A DNA stretch of 64,000 bases from positions 1-64,000 of the forward strand of contig CALUJA010000001.1 of NCBI GenBank assembly GCA_944320845.1, written 5' to 3'. Position 1 is the stretch's first letter; every line of letters begins with the position of its first letter. The stretch comes from an uncultured Phocaeicola sp. (GTDB lineage Bacteria > Bacteroidota > Bacteroidia > Bacteroidales > Bacteroidaceae). Made by a program: the position numbers and the translations under genes. Below are positions 45,445 through 54,869 of this stretch, one piece after another. Below the pieces are notes generated by a model that saw only the letters and a list, made by a program, of their open reading frames with translations, made no database searches and was not told the origin of the DNA.

Positions 45445-46365
45445 ATGAAAACACAAAGACTGCAACCGTTGGCACTGAAAGATGTGCTCGACTATCCCAT
45501 TGCTCCCTATAACGTGGCGAGATATATTTCGCCCGAACTGGGACTGGTGCGCTCGATAGAAGGAATGTCCGACATAAGCTCCTACATTTTTGTCAAAGGA
45601 CTGCCCTATCGTCTGACGGAAGGACGCGTGCTGTATGTGCGTTCAGGCCATGCGCTTGCCCGCATCAACCTGACAGAAAACAGAGTAGAAGCCCATCAGT
45701 TAAGAATAGTGTCGCCGGGAGCGGTAATAGAGTTTCAGGAAATATCACCGGACTTTGACATAACAATGCTTGCCTTTGCCAACAGCTTCATGGAGAATTG
45801 GCAGCGCGAGAAGCTTCTCTCCGCCTACCTGCAAGGCACAGCAGATGTACTTCTCCGCCTTGATGAAACCGCAGAACAGCGTCTGGAAGAAGTCTTCACG
45901 CTGATGTGGAACATTCTGCAAGACAATCCTTCCTCATACGAAAGCATACAAGGAATGATTTCCGTGCTCTTCCACCAGATTGAATACTTCCAAAACCGCG
46001 GATTGTCGGGCGAAAAAAAGACAAGCACACGGCAAGAAGAAGTGTTCGACCGCTTCATCAGACTTCTCAACAAGCATGCCGTAAACGAACGGAACGTATC
46101 ATTTTATGCCGAAAACCTTTTCCTTACGCCCCGATACCTCAGCACACTGATAAAAGAGACAAGCGGGAAAACAGTCATGGAATGGGTAAACGAAGCGATT
46201 GTGCAAGAAGCCAAGCTGATGCTCTGCCATACAGACAAGCTTGTCTACCAGATAGCCGATGAACTGAACTTTCCGAACGCATCGTTTTTCTGCAAGTTCT
46301 TTCACCGGATGACGGGAAAAACGCCGCACGGATACCGGTGTGACAACCGGCAGAAAAAGCCTTGA
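45445..46365 (+). CDS. AraC-family transcriptional regulator
   Basis: 306 residues. N-terminal cupin-like ligand domain (~20-170) and C-terminal double helix-turn-helix (~205-300) with the family signature YQIADELNFPNASFFCKFFHRMTGKTP. Divergent from the efflux operon with about 150 bases between them, so it is the likely local regulator of that operon. Effector unknown. A -7-like TATCTTTG at 45418-45425 lies 20 bases before the ATG. Confidence 0.93.
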   Translation: MKTQRLQPLALKDVLDYPIAPYNVARYISPELGLVRSIEGMSDISSYIFVKGLPYRLTEGRVLYVRSGHALARINLTENRVEAHQLRIVSPGAVIEFQEISPDFDITMLAFANSFMENWQREKLLSAYLQGTADVLLRLDETAEQRLEEVFTLMWNILQDNPSSYESIQGMISVLFHQIEYFQNRGLSGEKKTSTRQEEVFDRFIRLLNKHAVNERNVSFYAENLFLTPRYLSTLIKETSGKTVMEWVNEAIVQEAKLMLCHTDKLVYQIADELNFPNASFFCKFFHRMTGKTPHGYRCDNRQKKP

Positions 46366-46757
46366 CCGCACAAACACGCCTTTCTTTATATGTCATCCCG
46401 CCAACCCTACAACGGCTGACCAGATAATGCGATTTTTTACCCAATCTCCCTACATTCATATACACGCTAAACCGCTTAAAATAAGAATACAAAATGCAAG
46501 GAATATCCCGTAGAAAATTATTTTCTACCATTACCAACGCCGCATCCGGCCGTCAACAAAAAAATTTTCTCCTTCTGTCTGGTTCCGGCAGACAGCAAAA
46601 ACCCTCTGATTTCATGCCTTATAAAATCATCATATTACTGAAATTTTTCCTTAATCCTTTGTATTATCTGTGGAAAACTTATAATTTTGCATTACAAATT
46701 GATGTATTGGAAACATAATTCAATTTTAATTTTTATATAATTTAAAATCAATCATTT
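46366..46757. other. Intergenic region before frdCAB
   Basis: 392 bases without a supportable gene. Holds the frd promoter at 46658-46689 and a leader of about 60 bases. A short inverted repeat (CTGTCTG...CAGACAG, ~46577-46595) is present upstream of the promoter; no further signal seen. Confidence 0.5.
46658..46689 (+). promoter_or_regulatory. Promoter of frdCAB
   Basis: TTTG at 46658-46661, 20 bases, TAATTTTG at 46682-46689, a full match to the Bacteroidetes consensus. Leader of about 60 bases to the frdC ATG. Confidence 0.75.
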
Positions 46758-47432
46758 ATGTGGTTAAGTAATTCATCTATTGGAAGGAAAGTGGTGATGA
46801 GCGTTACCGGTATCGCCCTTGTCCTGTTTCTGACATTTCACATGGCGATGAACTGTGTTGCTCTGTTCTCGGGCGAGGCATACAACATGGTTTGTGAGTT
46901 CCTGGGAGCCAACTGGTACGCTTTGGTTGCAACATTGGCACTGGCTGCTCTGTTCGTAATTCACATCATCTATGCTTTCTGGCTGACCATGCAGAACCGT
47001 GCCGCACGCGGCAGCGAGCGTTATGCAGTCAATGCCCGCCCGAAAAATGTGGAATGGGCATCACAGAACATGTTGGTTCTGGGCATTATCGTTATTCTTG
47101 GCTTGGCTCTCCACTTTGCCAACTTCTGGTACAAGATGCAGTTTGCCGAAATCATCGGAAATCCGATGATGGGCGGCCTTCACGCTGCCGACGGTTATGG
47201 CTACATCATGCAGACCTTCTCCAATCCGGTACTCTTCGTACTGTATATAGTATGGCTGGCAGCCTTGTGGTTCCACCTCACTCACGGATTCTGGAGCGCC
47301 ATGCAGACATTGGGATGGAACAACACCATCTGGATCAACCGTTGGAAATGTGTATCTAACGTCTACTCTACCATCATCGTTTTGGGCTTTGCTCTGGTTG
47401 CTGTAGTATTTTTCGTAAAGAATTTGTGTTAA
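46758..47432 (+). CDS. frdC: Fumarate reductase / succinate dehydrogenase cytochrome b subunit
   Basis: 224 residues, five predicted membrane helices, with the opening SSIGRKVVMSVTGIALVLFLTFHMAMN carrying a heme-ligand His and further His residues in helices 2-5 (FVIHIIYAFW, LALHFANFW, ALWFHLTHGFWS). Di-heme membrane anchor of the epsilonproteobacteria/Bacteroidetes type, which passes electrons from menaquinol to the FrdAB part. First gene of frdCAB. Confidence 0.96.
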   Translation: MWLSNSSIGRKVVMSVTGIALVLFLTFHMAMNCVALFSGEAYNMVCEFLGANWYALVATLALAALFVIHIIYAFWLTMQNRAARGSERYAVNARPKNVEWASQNMLVLGIIVILGLALHFANFWYKMQFAEIIGNPMMGGLHAADGYGYIMQTFSNPVLFVLYIVWLAALWFHLTHGFWSAMQTLGWNNTIWINRWKCVSNVYSTIIVLGFALVAVVFFVKNLC

Positions 47433-47517
47433 TTAGATAACAAGTTGACGAGTTGACAAGCCAACAAGGTTTGCATCGAACCACAAAAGCCCTGTCAACT
47501 AAAAAAAGAAAACAATT

Positions 47518-49500
47518 ATGACTAAGATAATCGACTCTAAAATTCCTGAAGGTCCGATAGCTGAAAAATGGACTAATTATAAAGCTCACCAGAAACTGGT
47601 GAATCCGGCCAACAAGCGCCGTTTGGACATCATCGTAGTAGGAACCGGTCTGGCCGGTGCTTCTGCTGCCGCTTCATTGGGCGAAATGGGATTCCGTGTA
47701 TTCAATTTCTGTATTCAGGATTCTCCTCGCCGTGCTCACTCTATCGCCGCTCAAGGTGGTATCAACGCTGCAAAGAATTATCAGAATGACGGCGACTCTG
47801 TTTACCGTCTGTTCTACGATACGGTAAAGGGAGGCGACTATCGTGCCCGCGAAGCAAACGTTTATCGTCTGGCCGAAGTATCAAACAACATCATCGACCA
47901 GTGCGTGGCACAAGGTGTTCCTTTCGCCCGCGAATACGGCGGTCTGTTGGCCAACCGTTCATTCGGTGGTGCACAGGTATCCCGTACCTTCTATGCTAAA
48001 GGACAGACAGGCCAGCAGCTGCTACTCGGTGCCTATTCAGCATTGAGCCGTCAGGTAGGCGAAGGCACCGTCAAGCTGTATACCCGCTACGAAATGGAAG
48101 AACTCGTTATCGTTGACGGACGTGCACGCGGTATCATCGCAAAAAATCTGGTAACAGGCAAGCTGGAGCGCTTTGCCGCTCATGCTGTAGTTATCGCTAC
48201 CGGTGGTTACGGAAACACTTACTTCTTGTCAACCAACGCTATGGCTTGTAACTGTACGGCTGCCATGTCTTGTTACCGCAAGGGTGCATGGTTTGCTAAC
48301 CCAGCTTATGTTCAGATTCACCCGACTTGTATTCCGGTTCACGGCGACAAGCAGTCTAAACTGACTTTGATGTCTGAATCTCTCCGTAACGACGGACGTA
48401 TCTGGGTTCCGAAGAAACTGGAAGATGCCAAAGCACTGCAGGCAGGTACAAAGAAGGGAAGCGACATCCCGGAAGAAGACCGCGACTATTATCTGGAACG
48501 CCGCTATCCGGCATTCGGTAACCTGGTTCCGCGTGATGTTGCCAGCCGTGCAGCCAAAGAGCGCTGCGACCACGGTTTCGGTGTAAACAATACCGGTCTG
48601 GCCGTATTCCTCGACTTTTCTGAAAGTATCGAACGCCTCGGAATTGATGTAGTTCGTCAGCGCTACGGCAACCTCTTCGACATGTATGAAGAGATTACCG
48701 ATGTAAATCCTGGCAAACTGGCCAACGAAATCAATGGCGTAAAATATTATAACCCGATGATGATTTATCCGGCTATCCACTACACAATGGGTGGTATCTG
48801 GGTTGACTATGAATTGCAGACTTCCATCAAGGGTCTGTTCGCTATCGGCGAATGTAACTTCTCTGACCACGGTGCAAACCGCTTGGGTGCATCTGCGCTG
48901 ATGCAAGGTCTGGCCGACGGTTATTTCGTATTGCCGTACACTATCCAAAACTATCTGGCAGACCAAATCACTGTTCCCCGCTTCTCAACCGACCTGCCGG
49001 AATTTGATGAAGCAGAAAAGGCTGTTCAGGCTAAGATTGACCACCTGATGGGTATCAAGGGCAAGCGCTCTGTTGATTCTATCCATAAGGAACTGGGTCA
49101 CATCATGTGGGAATATGTTGGTATGGGACGTACTGAAGCCGGACTGAAGACAGCACTTGCCAAACTGAAAGAAATCCGCAAGACATTTGAAACCGAACTG
49201 TTCATCCCGGGATCAAAAGAAGGTATGAATGTAGAACTCGACAAGGCTATCCGTCTGAACGACTTCATCACGATGGGTGAACTGATTGCCTACGACGCGT
49301 TGAACCGCAATGAATCTTGCGGCGGTCATTTCCGTGAGGAATACCAGACCGAAGAAGGTGAAGCAAAACGTGATGATGCCAACTACTTCTACGTATCTTG
49401 TTGGGAATATCAAGGCTCAGACGACAAAGCTCCGGTTCTCTATAAGGAACCGCTGGTATACGAGGCAATCAAGGTACAGACTCGTAACTACAAGAGCTAA
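47518..49500 (+). CDS. frdA: Fumarate reductase / succinate dehydrogenase flavoprotein subunit
   Basis: 660 residues. FAD-binding [19 protein letters not shown] near residues 38-56, the covalent-FAD His within [14 protein letters not shown] (preceded by RRAHS), and the active-site segment with [11 protein letters not shown]-terminal capping and helical domains are complete. Reduces fumarate to succinate, the main anaerobic electron sink in Bacteroides. 85 bases after frdC. Confidence 0.97.
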   Translation: MTKIIDSKIPEGPIAEKWTNYKAHQKLVNPANKRRLDIIVVGTGLAGASAAASLGEMGFRVFNFCIQDSPRRAHSIAAQGGINAAKNYQNDGDSVYRLFYDTVKGGDYRAREANVYRLAEVSNNIIDQCVAQGVPFAREYGGLLANRSFGGAQVSRTFYAKGQTGQQLLLGAYSALSRQVGEGTVKLYTRYEMEELVIVDGRARGIIAKNLVTGKLERFAAHAVVIATGGYGNTYFLSTNAMACNCTAAMSCYRKGAWFANPAYVQIHPTCIPVHGDKQSKLTLMSESLRNDGRIWVPKKLEDAKALQAGTKKGSDIPEEDRDYYLERRYPAFGNLVPRDVASRAAKERCDHGFGVNNTGLAVFLDFSESIERLGIDVVRQRYGNLFDMYEEITDVNPGKLANEINGVKYYNPMMIYPAIHYTMGGIWVDYELQTSIKGLFAIGECNFSDHGANRLGASALMQGLADGYFVLPYTIQNYLADQITVPRFSTDLPEFDEAEKAVQAKIDHLMGIKGKRSVDSIHKELGHIMWEYVGMGRTEAGLKTALAKLKEIRKTFETELFIPGSKEGMNVELDKAIRLNDFITMGELIAYDALNRNESCGGHFREEYQTEEGEAKRDDANYFYVSCWEYQGSDDKAPVLYKEPLVYEAIKVQTRNYKS

Positions 49501-49535
49501 TCAGTGAAGTTAAACAATTAAAGAATCTAAGTAAA

Positions 49536-50291
49536 ATGGATAAAAATATATCATTTACGCTGAAAGTTTGGCGTCAGAACGGACCGAAAGAAAAAGGTCA
49601 TTTCGATACATTCCAGATGAAAGATATCCCGGGCGATACTTCATTCCTGGAAATGCTGGATATCTTGAACGAACAGTTGATTGAAGAAGGCAAAGAACCG
49701 ATTGTTTTCGACCATGACTGCCGTGAAGGTATCTGTGGTATGTGTTCTCTGTACATCAACGGCCATCCGCACGGACCCGCAACCGGTGCAACGACCTGTC
49801 AGATTTACATGCGCCGTTTCAAGGACGGTGATGTGATTACCGTTGAGCCGTGGCGTTCTGCCGGTTTTCCGGTCATCAAAGACTTGATGGTAGACCGCTC
49901 TGCTTACGACAAGATTATGCAGGCCGGCGGTTTCATCAGCATCCGTACCGGTGCTCCTCAGGATGCCAACGCTATCCTGATTCCGAAGCCGGTGGCAGAC
50001 GAGGCCATGGACGCCGCTTCCTGCATCGGATGCGGTGCTTGTGTAGCTGCATGCAAGAACGGTTCTGCCATGCTGTTCGTTTCAGCAAAGGTAAGCCAGC
50101 TGAATCTGCTGCCGCAAGGCAAGCCTGAAGCACTTCGCCGCGCAAAGGCCATGCTTTCAAAAATGGACGAACTGGGATTCGGTAACTGTACGAACACGCG
50201 TGCATGCGAAGCTGAATGTCCGAAATGCGTTTCCATCAGCAACATCGCACGGCTGAACCGTGACTTCATCAAGGCTAAACTGAAAGACTGA
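49536..50291 (+). CDS. frdB: Fumarate reductase / succinate dehydrogenase iron-sulfur subunit
   Basis: 251 residues. [2Fe-2S] cysteines in [10 protein letters not shown] and a later Cys (TTCQIYM); C-terminal ferredoxin-like clusters in [13 protein letters not shown] and [14 protein letters not shown]. Transfers electrons between the heme subunit and FAD. Last gene of frdCAB; 35 bases after frdA; a strong terminator follows. Confidence 0.97.
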   Translation: MDKNISFTLKVWRQNGPKEKGHFDTFQMKDIPGDTSFLEMLDILNEQLIEEGKEPIVFDHDCREGICGMCSLYINGHPHGPATGATTCQIYMRRFKDGDVITVEPWRSAGFPVIKDLMVDRSAYDKIMQAGGFISIRTGAPQDANAILIPKPVADEAMDAASCIGCGACVAACKNGSAMLFVSAKVSQLNLLPQGKPEALRRAKAMLSKMDELGFGNCTNTRACEAECPKCVSISNIARLNRDFIKAKLKD

Positions 50292-50316
50292 TTTTATACG
50301 CTTTAAGTAATATGCC

Positions 50317-50356
50317 AAAGAGGCCGTTTCATAATAATATTGAAACGGTCTCTTTT
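50317..50356 (+). terminator. Terminator of frdCAB
   Basis: 15-bp stem (one G-U) 50317-50331 / 50341-50355 with a 9-base loop and a T-run at the end. It lies 26 bases after the frdB stop. The rest of 50292-50617 holds a -7-like TATCTTTG at 50562-50569 and nothing else recognisable; no cobalamin riboswitch was found. Confidence 0.85.
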
Positions 50357-50561
50357 TCTGTTTTCAGAAGAAACCGGAAATTTTATTCGTCTTACCGGAC
50401 AGACAGAATTTTCCTATTCATCTATCTGCCTATACTTTGTCTTCGTCCGGAAGCCGCTGCCGCACACTTTCTTCCTTAAAACATTTTTTCCACCCAAACA
50501 TAATCCCGTTTCACAAAGGCAAAACGCCCGGAAGCACGCAGCAAAAAACGAAAACTATCCT

Positions 50562-50569
50562 TATCTTTG
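50562..50569 (+). promoter_or_regulatory. -7 element of the cobalamin gene cluster
   Basis: TATCTTTG, a full match to TAnnTTTG, 49 bases before the cobQ start. No good -33 TTG. The leader would be about 40 bases, too short for a cobalamin riboswitch. Confidence 0.5.
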
Positions 50570-50617
50570 CAGGAAACTTAAAAGGACAATTGTCACCGAC
50601 AAACAGATAACGCAACG

Positions 50618-52108
50618 ATGCAGAGACCAACCTTACATCCGCTTATGCTCGCCGGGACGGGGAGCGATGTGGGAAAGAGCGTAATTGCCGCCGCACTGTG
50701 CCGCATCTTCCGGCAAGACGGGTTTCATCCGGCACCGTTCAAGGCGCAGAACATGGCCTTAAACTCGTATGTCACGCCCGAAGGACTGGAAATCGGGAGG
50801 GCGCAGGCCGTACAAGCTGAGTCGGCGGGCATTCCCTGCCATACGGACATGAATCCGATTCTGCTGAAGCCGTCGTCAGACCTGACCACACAGGTGGTTC
50901 TTCACGGCAAACCGGTGGGAAACCGTCATGCATACGAGTATTTCCGCAAGGAAGGACGGGAGGTTTTACGCAGCGAAGTGAACGCCGCCTTCGACCGGCT
51001 GAACGCCCGATATAATCCCATCGTGATGGAAGGCGCGGGAAGCATCTCGGAAATCAATTTACGAGAGACGGATATCGTCAACATGCCGATGGCCCGACAC
51101 GCGAAAGCGGATGTCTTGCTTGTGGCAGACATCGACCGGGGAGGCGTATTCGCCAGCGCATACGGTTCAATCGCCTTGCAGACTCCGGAAGACCGGCAGC
51201 GAATCAAGGGCATTATCGTCAACAAGTTCCGGGGAGACATGCGTCTGTTCGAGCCGGGAGTGAGAATGATGGAGGATATTTGCGGCGTTCCCGTATTGGG
51301 AGTCATCCCTTACTTCGGCAATATCCACATTGAGGAAGAGGATTCGGTCGAACTTCAGCAGAAACAGACCAATGCCGCAGAAGGAAAGGTCAACGTTGCA
51401 GTAGTGCGGCTACGCCATTTGTCCAACTTTACCGACTTCAACACATTGGAACGGGACAGCCGGGTCAATCTCTACTACACGAACGACAAGGAAGAACTGC
51501 TGAAAGCAGACATCATATTGATTCCCGGCACTAAAAATACGCTGGGAGACTTGGACGAACTATGGCGAAACGGCATGACAGAAACCATTCTGAAAGCCCG
51601 CCGGCAAGGAAGCACCGTCATGGGAATCTGCGGAGGCTATCAGATGATGGGCCTCAGCATAAGCGATCCGGACGGAACGGAAGGGAATATCCGCAAATTG
51701 CCGGGACTGGGACTGCTTCCCGTCCATACCGTCATACAGGGAGAAAAGGTTACATGCCGGTCGAGCTTTATATTCCCTGAAAAGACAGGCACCGTCTGTC
51801 ACGGATATGAAATCCATCAGGGAAAAAGCACGCCTGCAGAAGGTGAAAGCGTCACGCCGTTCATCCATACCACCGACGGACGCACCGACGGATGCATTGC
51901 CGACCGGAAGTGTTTCGGCACATACATGCACGGCATATTAGACAATCCTTCCGTCATCGACTGGCTGATGGAACCTTATGCAGGAAAAAAGACCTGCACG
52001 ACCCCAGACTACCCCACTTATAAAGAACAACAATACAACAAACTGGCGGACCATGTGCGCAAACACCTGAACATGCCGCTGCTATATCAAATACTGACCA
52101 ATGACTGA
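50618..52108 (+). CDS. cobQ: Cobyric acid synthase
   Basis: 496 residues. N-terminal P-loop amidoligase domain (MLAGTGSDVGKSV, ~9-21) and C-terminal glutaminase domain with nucleophile Cys in MGICGGYQMMG (~335) and a His near the end (FGTYMHGILDN). Amidates four side chains of adenosylcobyrinic acid a,c-diamide. Overlaps cobD by eight bases. Confidence 0.97.
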   Translation: MQRPTLHPLMLAGTGSDVGKSVIAAALCRIFRQDGFHPAPFKAQNMALNSYVTPEGLEIGRAQAVQAESAGIPCHTDMNPILLKPSSDLTTQVVLHGKPVGNRHAYEYFRKEGREVLRSEVNAAFDRLNARYNPIVMEGAGSISEINLRETDIVNMPMARHAKADVLLVADIDRGGVFASAYGSIALQTPEDRQRIKGIIVNKFRGDMRLFEPGVRMMEDICGVPVLGVIPYFGNIHIEEEDSVELQQKQTNAAEGKVNVAVVRLRHLSNFTDFNTLERDSRVNLYYTNDKEELLKADIILIPGTKNTLGDLDELWRNGMTETILKARRQGSTVMGICGGYQMMGLSISDPDGTEGNIRKLPGLGLLPVHTVIQGEKVTCRSSFIFPEKTGTVCHGYEIHQGKSTPAEGESVTPFIHTTDGRTDGCIADRKCFGTYMHGILDNPSVIDWLMEPYAGKKTCTTPDYPTYKEQQYNKLADHVRKHLNMPLLYQILTND

Positions 52109-53114
52109 CGGACACGGAGACGATATTTACCATTACAAACAGATAAAATCCAACTTCAGCTCAAACGTATGCCACCAGACAAACCATGACGGGCTGAAAC
52201 AATATCTGTATGAACATATGGACAGCATCCGGGCTTATCCCGAACCGGAACCTTATTCATTAGAACAGAAGGTAGCCGATTACTATGGCATAACGCCCGA
52301 AAGCGTATGTGTAACCAACGGAGCAACAGAAGCCATCTATCTGATTGCCCAGGCTTACCGGGAAAGTCATTCGTTCATAAAGATGCCTACCTTCAGCGAA
52401 TATGCGGATGCATGCCGTCTGCACGCCCATCAGGTGCATCCTATTTACGATTTGAACCGACTTCCGGAAAAACCGGTACTGATATGGCTGTGCAATCCAA
52501 ACAATCCGACCGGAGAAGTGTGCGATATAAACCAGCTCAAACAGCTGATAGAAAATTATCCGCAACACCTGTTCATTCTCGACCAGTCATACGAAGCATT
52601 TACACTCAAACGGATAATTGGCGTGAAAGAAGCTCTTTCCTGTCCTAACGTACTGCAACTGCACTCCATGACCAAGCAGTTCGCCGTGCCGGGCCTGCGC
52701 ATCGGATATGCGACCGGGCATCCGCTCCTCGTCGGGAAACTGCGGAAATGCCGCATGCCCTGGTCGGTCAATGCACTTGCCATTGCCGCCGGAAAATATC
52801 TGCTCGGCCATGCACAAGAATACCAACCGGATATCCAAGCATTGTTGAGGGAAAAAGACCGTGTGGCCGAAGCCTTGAGAAGAACAGGAGGCATGGAAGT
52901 CTGGGATTCGGATACACACTACATGCTTGTCCAGCTGCGGAGCGGACGGGCGGCGGCTCTGAAAGAATTTCTTGCCACCCGGTATGGAATCCTCATCCGC
53001 GACGCGTCCAACTTTGAAGGATTGGACGAACGTTTCTTCCGTATCGCCATCCAGACTTCAACAGAAAACAACCAGCTTATTGACCGCATCAAAGAATGGA
53101 TATATACTTGCTGA
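52101..53114 (+). CDS. cobD: Threonine-phosphate decarboxylase-type PLP enzyme
   Basis: 337 residues. Fold type I aminotransferase class II: NPNNPTGE, and PLP-binding Lys in LHSMTKQFAVPGLRIGY near residue 193. It resembles both histidinol-phosphate aminotransferase and CobD. Sitting between cobyric acid synthase and CbiB, with overlaps on both sides, favours CobD, which makes (R)-1-aminopropan-2-ol phosphate for the cobalamin side chain. Overlaps cbiB by 19 bases. Confidence 0.88.
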   Translation: MTDGHGDDIYHYKQIKSNFSSNVCHQTNHDGLKQYLYEHMDSIRAYPEPEPYSLEQKVADYYGITPESVCVTNGATEAIYLIAQAYRESHSFIKMPTFSEYADACRLHAHQVHPIYDLNRLPEKPVLIWLCNPNNPTGEVCDINQLKQLIENYPQHLFILDQSYEAFTLKRIIGVKEALSCPNVLQLHSMTKQFAVPGLRIGYATGHPLLVGKLRKCRMPWSVNALAIAAGKYLLGHAQEYQPDIQALLREKDRVAEALRRTGGMEVWDSDTHYMLVQLRSGRAAALKEFLATRYGILIRDASNFEGLDERFFRIAIQTSTENNQLIDRIKEWIYTC

Positions 53115-54085
53115 CACTGTGGATTCCACTTGTCGCCGGATTTTTATTGGACAGACTCTTGGGCGACCCCCCTTTTCTTCCGCATCCGGTAGTCGGATTC
53201 GGAAAACTTATCGCCTTTTCCGAAAGGAAATGGAACAAAGGAAAATACAGAAAGGCTAAAGGAACACTCGCCGCATGCCTGCTGATAACCGGAACTTTTG
53301 CCGTCAATGCACTTCTGTTGAATCTTTGTTTCACATGGAACCGATGGGCAGGAATCGCTGTTTCTGCCGTCGGCGTATTCTATTGCCTGGCCGGAAAAAC
53401 GCTGGCCGACGAGGTGCGGATGGTTTTTCAGGCGGCCGACCGCTCATTGGAAGAAGGCAGAAAGCAGGTATCACGCATTGTAGGACGGGATACGAAGGCA
53501 CTGACCGACCAGGAAGTGCGTACGGCCGCTCTCGAAACACTGGCCGAAAATCTGAGCGACGGCGTTATCGCTCCCTTGTTCTGGTATCTTTTGCTCGGGC
53601 TGCCCGGCATGATGACTTACAAGATGATTAACACGCTCGACTCGATGATAGGTTACAAAAACAAGCGTTACAAGGATTTCGGATGCTTTGCCGCCCATAC
53701 AGACGATGCAGCAAACTATCTTCCCGCCCGCCTGACGGCGCTTCTGATGGCAATTGTCGCAGGCAGGCGGGCTTTGTTGCCCTTCATAAAAAAATACGGA
53801 CGCCGGCATGCCAGTCCTAACTCCGGATTCCCCGAAGCGGCTCTGGCAGGCATACTGGACTGCCGCTTCGGCGGACCGCACGATTACTTCGGAGAAACCG
53901 TATACAAGCCCTATATCGGCACAAACAACCGCCCTTTAAACGGCGGCGACATGCAAAGGGCCATTGCCGTCAACCGCCGGTCAGAAACGGCAATGCTCCT
54001 GTTAATAACTGCGGTTTACCTGTTAATTTTTCTCTTTTACCTCTCAATAAGAGGCTCCGGCATTGATTCCGGCCTCTTTCAGTAA
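53096..54085 (+). CDS. cbiB: Adenosylcobinamide-phosphate synthase CbiB
   Basis: 329 residues, multi-pass inner-membrane protein with the family opening LDRLLGDPPFLPHPVVGFGKLI (~18-39) and DGVIAPLFWYLLLGLPG. Joins aminopropanol phosphate to cobyric acid. Last of the three-gene set. Its 3' end overlaps the convergent radical SAM gene by 42 bases. Confidence 0.96.
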   Translation: MDIYLLTLWIPLVAGFLLDRLLGDPPFLPHPVVGFGKLIAFSERKWNKGKYRKAKGTLAACLLITGTFAVNALLLNLCFTWNRWAGIAVSAVGVFYCLAGKTLADEVRMVFQAADRSLEEGRKQVSRIVGRDTKALTDQEVRTAALETLAENLSDGVIAPLFWYLLLGLPGMMTYKMINTLDSMIGYKNKRYKDFGCFAAHTDDAANYLPARLTALLMAIVAGRRALLPFIKKYGRRHASPNSGFPEAALAGILDCRFGGPHDYFGETVYKPYIGTNNRPLNGGDMQRAIAVNRRSETAMLLLITAVYLLIFLFYLSIRGSGIDSGLFQ

Positions 54086-54823
54086 GGCAACGATACGGTC
54101 AAGCTCTTCATGAGAAGCTTTCTGAAGAGCCTTGTCGGGCGTTTCACGGTCAATCGTATAAATCATTACCTGACGGGGAGAAATTTTCTTCACGGCCTCC
54201 AGCCACGGCAGCACGTATGTGTCCGAAGTATTGTCCACATCTTCCCCCTCGTCGGTCTTTCCCTTCAGAAACATGGTCTGTATGATAAGGTTTCCTTTAA
54301 AGGCTCTAAGGCCTTCGATGATACGGTCAACCTCATACGCTCCCGTAGGGCGGTCTACCTTCCGGATATAGTCTATGTCCACCGTGTCTAATTTCAATAT
54401 GTTGTTGTCCACCTTGTTCAGAGCCGCGAATACCTGCGGTCTGTGGATAAAGGTAGAGTTACTCAACACGCTTACCTTGGCATCCGGAAAATATCGGTCG
54501 CGCAAAGCCAGCGTGTCGTCTATGATTTCAGGAAAATGAGGGTGGGCGGTAGGTTCTCCGTTCCCTGCAAATGTCAGGACATCGGGAGCCGTTCCCTCTT
54601 CCTTCATTTTTATCAGACGATTCTCCAATGCCTCACGCACCTCTTCACGGGCAGGCAGTTTCTGTTTCGGACGGTGCTCCCGATTATATCCACATTCACA
54701 ATAAATGCAGTCAAACGTGCAAAACTTTCCGTCAGCGGGAAGCAGATTGATTCCCAATGACACACCCAGCCTGCGACTGTGCACCGGCCCGAATATGGGA
54801 GAAGGATAAATAACTGTTGACAT
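54044..54823 (-). CDS. Radical SAM protein of unknown substrate
   Basis: 259 residues. SAM/[4Fe-4S] motif Cys35-x3-Cys39-x2-Cys42 (CTFDCIYC), and GNGEPTAHPHF near residue 88. N-terminus IYPSPIFGPVHSRRLGVSLGINLLP is that of the widespread MoaA/NifB-like family often called simply radical SAM protein. No peptide-maturase (SPASM) extension. Substrate unknown. Confidence 0.93.
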   Translation of the reverse strand: MSTVIYPSPIFGPVHSRRLGVSLGINLLPADGKFCTFDCIYCECGYNREHRPKQKLPAREEVREALENRLIKMKEEGTAPDVLTFAGNGEPTAHPHFPEIIDDTLALRDRYFPDAKVSVLSNSTFIHRPQVFAALNKVDNNILKLDTVDIDYIRKVDRPTGAYEVDRIIEGLRAFKGNLIIQTMFLKGKTDEGEDVDNTSDTYVLPWLEAVKKISPRQVMIYTIDRETPDKALQKASHEELDRIVALLKEAGINAGASY

Positions 54824-54869
54824 ATTCCTGTTCTTTTAATACCGGTTCAAAGATACACATATTATCCTT

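Noticed and set aside
50356-50617. Possible cobalamin riboswitch before cobQ
   Set aside because: A GCCGCTGCC stretch resembles part of a B12 box, but it lies upstream of the likely -7 element and the surrounding stems are not evident.
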